From Gemmatimonadales bacterium (GTDB lineage Bacteria; Gemmatimonadota; Gemmatimonadetes; Gemmatimonadales; GWC2-71-9): a stretch of DNA of 11,186 nt. The notes under the pieces are model-generated. The model was not told the origin of the DNA, did not search any database, and saw nothing but the letters and a program-made list of their open reading frames with translations. The translations under genes and the position numbers were made by a program. Below, piece by piece: positions 7,271 through 11,186 of this stretch (position 1 is the first letter of the stretch; the number at the start of each line of letters is the position of its first letter). The stretch covers positions 1-11,186 of the forward strand of contig JAUVRV010000044.1 of the NCBI GenBank assembly GCA_030597435.1, read 5' to 3'.

Positions 7271-8719
7271 ATGACGGGAGCGGCATGGCGGAACACGGTG
7301 CCGGGGACCAGGTCCGCGCGGTCGACAGGTGTCCGGTTCGCAACTGTAATTGGCCTCGGCGTGGCCATCTGGTTCATGCCTGCCCCGGAGGGTGTGACCC
7401 CTCAGGCGTGGCACCTGTTTGCGATCTTCGTCGCCACCATAGTCGGGATAATGTTGGAGCCGCTACCAATGGGGGCGATCGCTGTTTGCGGAATCGCCGC
7501 TGTCACGCTGTCCGGGACGCTGCCACTGAACGATGCGTTGAGCGGCTTCAGCCACAGTGTCATCTGGCTCGTAATGGCCGCGTTTTTCATCTCGCGCTGC
7601 TTCATCAAGACAGGCCTCGGAGCCAGGATTGCCTACTCGTTCGTTCGGTTCTTGGGAAAGAATACTCTCGGGTTGGGTTACAGCATGGCTGCCGCGGAGT
7701 TGGTTCTCGCACCGGTCATTCCCAGCAACACGGCTCGGTCGGGTGCGGTGATGTATCCCATTGTGCGTTCGATTGCCGAAGCATTCAGTAGTCGGCCGGG
7801 TGACGGCACCGAGCGCCGTATCGGTGCGTTTCTGGTGCAGAACTCCTTCCATGTAAACCTCATTACCAGTGCGATGTTCTTGACCGCAATGGCAGGCAAC
7901 CCATTGGCGGCTCAGTTCGCGGCGGCTCAGGGTGTGAATATCACGTGGGCAAACTGGGCCACAGCGGCAATAGTGCCCGGCCTCGTGAGCTTGCTTGTTG
8001 TGCCATTCGTTCTGTACAAGCTGTATCCGCCGGAGATCACGCACACCCCGAGTGCGCCTGAGATGGCCCGATCGAGGTTGGCCGAGATGGGGCCGATGAA
8101 GCGCAGTGAGAAGATCTTATTCGGCACGTTCGTGATGCTGTTGTTGATGTGGATCTTTGGCGGGCAACTGAGTGTGAGTAGCACCGTCACTGCGCTGTTC
8201 GGTTGGGGCATCTTGTTGGTCACCCGTGTGCTGAGCTGGGAAGACGTGCTGAACGAGAGAGCGGCGTGGAACGTGTTCATCTGGCTCTCCACGCTGATAA
8301 TGATGGGCACCTACATGAGCACTCTCGGCATGGTGGGCTGGTTCAGTGATTCGATAGGTGATCTCTTCGGCAACGTGGGTTGGCTGCCGGCGTTCGTTGC
8401 GCTCAGCCTGATCTACTTCTACAGTCACTATTTCTTTGCCGGCAACACCGCGCATATCAGTTCGATGTATGCAGCGTTCCTTGCGGTTGCGCTGTTGGTG
8501 GGCACACCGCCCCTACTGGCAGCTCTCGTGCTCGCGTTCTTCAGCAACTTGTTCAGCAGCATGACGCATTACAGTACCGGGCCTGCACCCGTTTGGTTCG
8601 GAGCCGGTTACCTCAAACTGGGCCAATGGTGGAAGCAGGGGGCGGTGATCAGTGCTGTGAACATCGCAATCTGGTTCGGGATCGGTGGCGTGTGGTGGAA
8701 GGTCCTAGGGCTGTGGTAA
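7271..8719 (+). CDS. DASS/SLC13-family sodium-coupled dicarboxylate carrier
   Basis: A 482-residue membrane protein with many hydrophobic helices, of the divalent anion:Na+ symporter family (CitT/TtdT/SdcS-like). The two substrate- and sodium-binding hairpins are visible: the SNT motif PSNTARSG at 151-158, and GNTAHISSMY at 391-400 in the second repeat, followed by a conserved MTHYSTGPAPVWFGAGY near the C-terminus (431-447). Family members import succinate, malate, tartrate, citrate or related diacids, by Na+ symport or antiport. The start ATG lies 1 nt after the CoA-transferase stop with no strong ribosome binding site, so translation is probably coupled to it. Residues 1-20 are polar and precede the first helix. 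Together with its partner it forms an uptake-plus-CoA-activation unit. Its end lies 15 nt from the convergent permease gene. Substrate specificity is not readable from these motifs. Confidence 0.9.
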   Translation: MTGAAWRNTVPGTRSARSTGVRFATVIGLGVAIWFMPAPEGVTPQAWHLFAIFVATIVGIMLEPLPMGAIAVCGIAAVTLSGTLPLNDALSGFSHSVIWLVMAAFFISRCFIKTGLGARIAYSFVRFLGKNTLGLGYSMAAAELVLAPVIPSNTARSGAVMYPIVRSIAEAFSSRPGDGTERRIGAFLVQNSFHVNLITSAMFLTAMAGNPLAAQFAAAQGVNITWANWATAAIVPGLVSLLVVPFVLYKLYPPEITHTPSAPEMARSRLAEMGPMKRSEKILFGTFVMLLLMWIFGGQLSVSSTVTALFGWGILLVTRVLSWEDVLNERAAWNVFIWLSTLIMMGTYMSTLGMVGWFSDSIGDLFGNVGWLPAFVALSLIYFYSHYFFAGNTAHISSMYAAFLAVALLVGTPPLLAALVLAFFSNLFSSMTHYSTGPAPVWFGAGYLKLGQWWKQGAVISAVNIAIWFGIGGVWWKVLGLW

Positions 8720-8734
8720 AGGCGATCTGACCGC

Positions 8735-11186
8735 TCACTCCGTCGTAAACGCCACCCTCGGATCTATCCGCGTCGCTCGACGCGCGGGCAGGTAGTTAGC
8801 CGTCAGAGCAACCCCGGTGATGACCAGGGTAGCCAGCCCGTAGGTGGCCAGATCGGTCGGCCTGATTTCATACAACAAACTGGTCAGGAATCGGGAAAGT
8901 GCGAAGGCGGCGACCAGACCCAGTACAGTACCCGAGATGATTATGCGTGCTCCCCGGGACAACACCATGCCCACGATCGCTCCTGGACCTGCCCCCAATG
9001 CCATGCGGACACCGATTTCCCTGGTACGGCTCGTTACTGAATAGACAGTGATACCGTAGATGCCCAGTGCTGCTAATCCCAACGCCGCCGCCGCAAACAT
9101 CGACAGGAGCAACATGTTGAGCCGTGGGCCTGAAAGTGCAGTTCCCTCCAACGCATCTTGCATTGTCGCGATGAGTGGGACCGGCACCCCGTCATCGACG
9201 GACCAAATGGCGCTACGTACTGCACCGGCAACATTGGTTGGATCTGCCACCGTCTGAATCACCAGAGTCATGGTGGGCCAGGGCACGGTACCGTGGGACA
9301 CATACACGGTCGGTCCCTGTTCCTCGGGATATGTCACGTCCCGCATGTTGCCCACAACACCCACAACGTTCATTGCTGTGCCTGTGGGTGAATTCCACAT
9401 GATTCGCTTTCCGACAGCGTCACCACTTGGCCAGAGTATGGCTGCCAGTGACTGATTGATTACGACCGTTACGTTGGCTTCCGCATCTCCTTCCACGAAG
9501 GGCGAGTTCTCGGAGCTGGCTTCACGCTGGTCGAAGAAGCGGCCCGCAATCAGAGTCAGGCCCAAGGCGTCGAAGAACCCGGGTGTCACTGCCCGCCACT
9601 GGATGGATACCATATCATTCTGCTCGGCAACGTTGCCTTCGGCACCGACGAAGTTGGCGGGGCGTATCCCGGTCAGGGGGCTGACCATCGAAGCACCGGC
9701 GGCGGTCACTCCCGGCACCGCCTCCACCTCAGTCAGCAAGTCGCGATACAGAATGGCAACCTCACGGGACAATTCCGGGTAGGCGTCTGCCGGAGGAGTG
9801 AGTTCCACCAGTAGTACGCGATCGGTTACGATACCTGGATCCACGCGAAGCAGGTGCAAGAAGCTGTTGGTGAGAAGCCCGGCACCGACAAGCAACATCA
9901 CTGCCAGCGCGAGCTGAGCAACCACCAGGCCATCACGTGTACGCCGTGCTCGTCCCACCACCATCTGACCGCCCTCTCTCATCACTGCACCCAGATCGCG
10001 GCTCGACACTTGGAGGGCCGGTGCTATCCCGCAGATGAGGCCCACGACTAGTGTCACCAGAATGGTCGCACCGAGAACGGTACCGTCGATCGTCACCGCG
10101 TCGAGCCGCGGCAGAGGGCTCGTCTCGAGTTGCTGGATCACCGGGATAGCCCAGACGGCGGCGAGGAGCCCAACGCCGGCTCCAAGTACAGCCAAGGTGA
10201 AGCTTTCTACCACCAGTTGACCGGCGATCCGCGAACGATTGGCACCCAAGCTGGCACGTAAAGCGATTTCGCGTTGCCGGGTCGTGGCCCGCGCTAAGAG
10301 CAAGTTGGAGACACCGGCGCAACTGAGCAGCAATAGCAGGCCGACCGCAAACAACAGGACGGCAGCGACCCTGGTAGCACGCTCGCCGATCAGCCACTCG
10401 CGGAACGTCACGAGCGACACCCCCCACCCGGCATTGGACTGCGGATACACTGATCCCAAATGATCGGCGAGGCGCGCTACGTCTTCCCGTGCCTGCGTGA
10501 GTGACACGCCGGGCTGCAGTCGCCCAAATGCTTCCAGCCTGTGTTCGGCGCGCTCTGAAGCAGGATCGGGCACGATCGGGATCCAAACGTCAACGGCGAT
10601 AGGAGACCGCAATGTCTCGGACATCACCCCGACTATAACCCGCGATGTGCCGTCGAGATTCAACTTCGCGCCAATGACGTCGGGATCTCGTCCGAAGCGG
10701 CTGTCCCACAAGCCATGGCTGATGATTGTTACCCGCGATTCGTGGCCCAACTCGAAGTCGGCCGGCGAAAATGTGACACCCAACGATGGATCGGTTCCCA
10801 GCATCCCGAACAGACCTCTGGTAGTACCCATGCCAGAGATGCGCTGCGGCTCTCCGTCGCCTATCAGAGTCATCGAGCGATAGGCCACGGCGACGAGATG
10901 ACTGAACGACTGACTCGATTCGTGGAGGTCCAGGAAGTTGGGCTCCGAGATCGAGAACAAATTGCCATGTGGTGAGATCTCGCGGACACGTACGAGTTGC
11001 TCGGACTGCGGAAACGGTAGGGAACGTAGCACGACCGCGTTGAAGACACTGAAGATCACGGTCGTGGCACCGATGCCCAGTCCCAGCGTCAGAACCACCA
11101 GGACAGTGAACCCCATGTTCCTTGCCATCTGCCGCAACGTAAAACGCAGGTCCGTGACAACAGCCGAGATCTGAATGATTGCCTCC
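8735..11186 (-). CDS. ADOP-type ABC transporter permease (MacB/FtsX fold, 5' end missing)
   Basis: A large permease of the MacB_PCD/FtsX type, 800 residues from an internal TTG (11137), but the frame stays open for 16 more codons to the window edge with no in-frame stop. Those codons read ...VVTDLRFT before LRQMARNMGFTVLVVLTLGLGIGA, the usual ADOP start, so the true start probably lies outside the window. Numbering from the TTG: the first TM helix is at 10-36, a periplasmic domain at about 40-250, and an FtsX core with three TM segments at 256-330 and 352-375, carrying TTRQREIALRASLGANRSRI at 285-304. A second half starts with a TM at 404-425, followed by another periplasmic domain. The C-terminal FtsX core has SRTREIGVRMALGAGPGAIV and a PARRATRIDPRVAF tail. 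No ATPase gene is next to it. Orphan permeases of this kind are common in Acidobacteriota and Gemmatimonadota; the transported substrate is unknown. Confidence 0.9.
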   Translation of the reverse strand, partial: EAIIQISAVVTDLRFTLRQMARNMGFTVLVVLTLGLGIGATTVIFSVFNAVVLRSLPFPQSEQLVRVREISPHGNLFSISEPNFLDLHESSQSFSHLVAVAYRSMTLIGDGEPQRISGMGTTRGLFGMLGTDPSLGVTFSPADFELGHESRVTIISHGLWDSRFGRDPDVIGAKLNLDGTSRVIVGVMSETLRSPIAVDVWIPIVPDPASERAEHRLEAFGRLQPGVSLTQAREDVARLADHLGSVYPQSNAGWGVSLVTFREWLIGERATRVAAVLLFAVGLLLLLSCAGVSNLLLARATTRQREIALRASLGANRSRIAGQLVVESFTLAVLGAGVGLLAAVWAIPVIQQLETSPLPRLDAVTIDGTVLGATILVTLVVGLICGIAPALQVSSRDLGAVMREGGQMVVGRARRTRDGLVVAQLALAVMLLVGAGLLTNSFLHLLRVDPGIVTDRVLLVELTPPADAYPELSREVAILYRDLLTEVEAVPGVTAAGASMVSPLTGIRPANFVGAEGNVAEQNDMVSIQWRAVTPGFFDALGLTLIAGRFFDQREASSENSPFVEGDAEANVTVVINQSLAAILWPSGDAVGKRIMWNSPTGTAMNVVGVVGNMRDVTYPEEQGPTVYVSHGTVPWPTMTLVIQTVADPTNVAGAVRSAIWSVDDGVPVPLIATMQDALEGTALSGPRLNMLLLSMFAAAALGLAALGIYGITVYSVTSRTREIGVRMALGAGPGAIVGMVLSRGARIIISGTVLGLVAAFALSRFLTSLLYEIRPTDLATYGLATLVITGVALTANYLPARRATRIDPRVAFTTE

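Noticed and set aside
1..11186. RNA genes, insertion sequences, CRISPR arrays, phage or plasmid origin features
   Set aside because: I saw no tRNA-like or rRNA segments, no transposase motifs with terminal repeats, and no regularly spaced repeats. A covariance-model and repeat search would be needed to exclude small RNAs.

Overview
The window is high-GC bacterial chromosome with ordinary gene density. It holds seven protein genes and no RNA genes, insertion sequences or CRISPR arrays that I can see. The gene types point to Gemmatimonadota or Acidobacteriota, probably an environmental or marine lineage: a long orphan ADOP-type FtsX/MacB permease, a BTAD/SARP-like regulator fused to a STAND ATPase, Tat-exported NAD-binding enzymes and a family III CoA-transferase. 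This assignment is inference from gene content only.

Layout, left to right. (1) Positions 1-1859, minus: a BTAD-type transcriptional regulator with a P-loop ATPase, cut by the left edge. It is one uninterrupted frame of 619 codons from its start to the edge. (2) Positions 1860-2169: a divergent control region with an AT-rich island and a perfect 12-bp inverted repeat just before the next ribosome binding site. (3) Positions 2170-3288, plus: a Tat-signal SDR/NAD-dependent epimerase-like protein. (4) Positions 3366-4724, plus: a 12-TM carrier of the Npt/ATP-ADP-translocase-like MFS group. (5) Positions 4760-5920, minus: a second Tat-signal SDR, clearly paralogous to the first. (6) Positions 5921-6057: a compact divergent promoter region. 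(7) Positions 6058-7269, plus: a family III (CaiB/BaiF) CoA-transferase of the SUGCT-like type, followed after 1 nt by (8) 7271-8719, plus: a DASS/SLC13 dicarboxylate carrier. (9) Positions 8735-11186, minus: an ADOP ABC permease whose N-terminus runs off the right edge.

How the genes may work together. The CoA-transferase and the DASS carrier form a two-gene operon that reads as uptake of a dicarboxylate and its activation with succinyl-CoA. The two exported SDR paralogues flank the Npt-like carrier. Some relatives of that carrier move nucleotides or NAD, so an envelope redox or epimerase function supplied with a nucleotide cofactor is possible but unproven. The BTAD regulator is divergent from the first SDR and could control it. 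The substrates of the SDRs and of the Npt-like carrier cannot be read from sequence.
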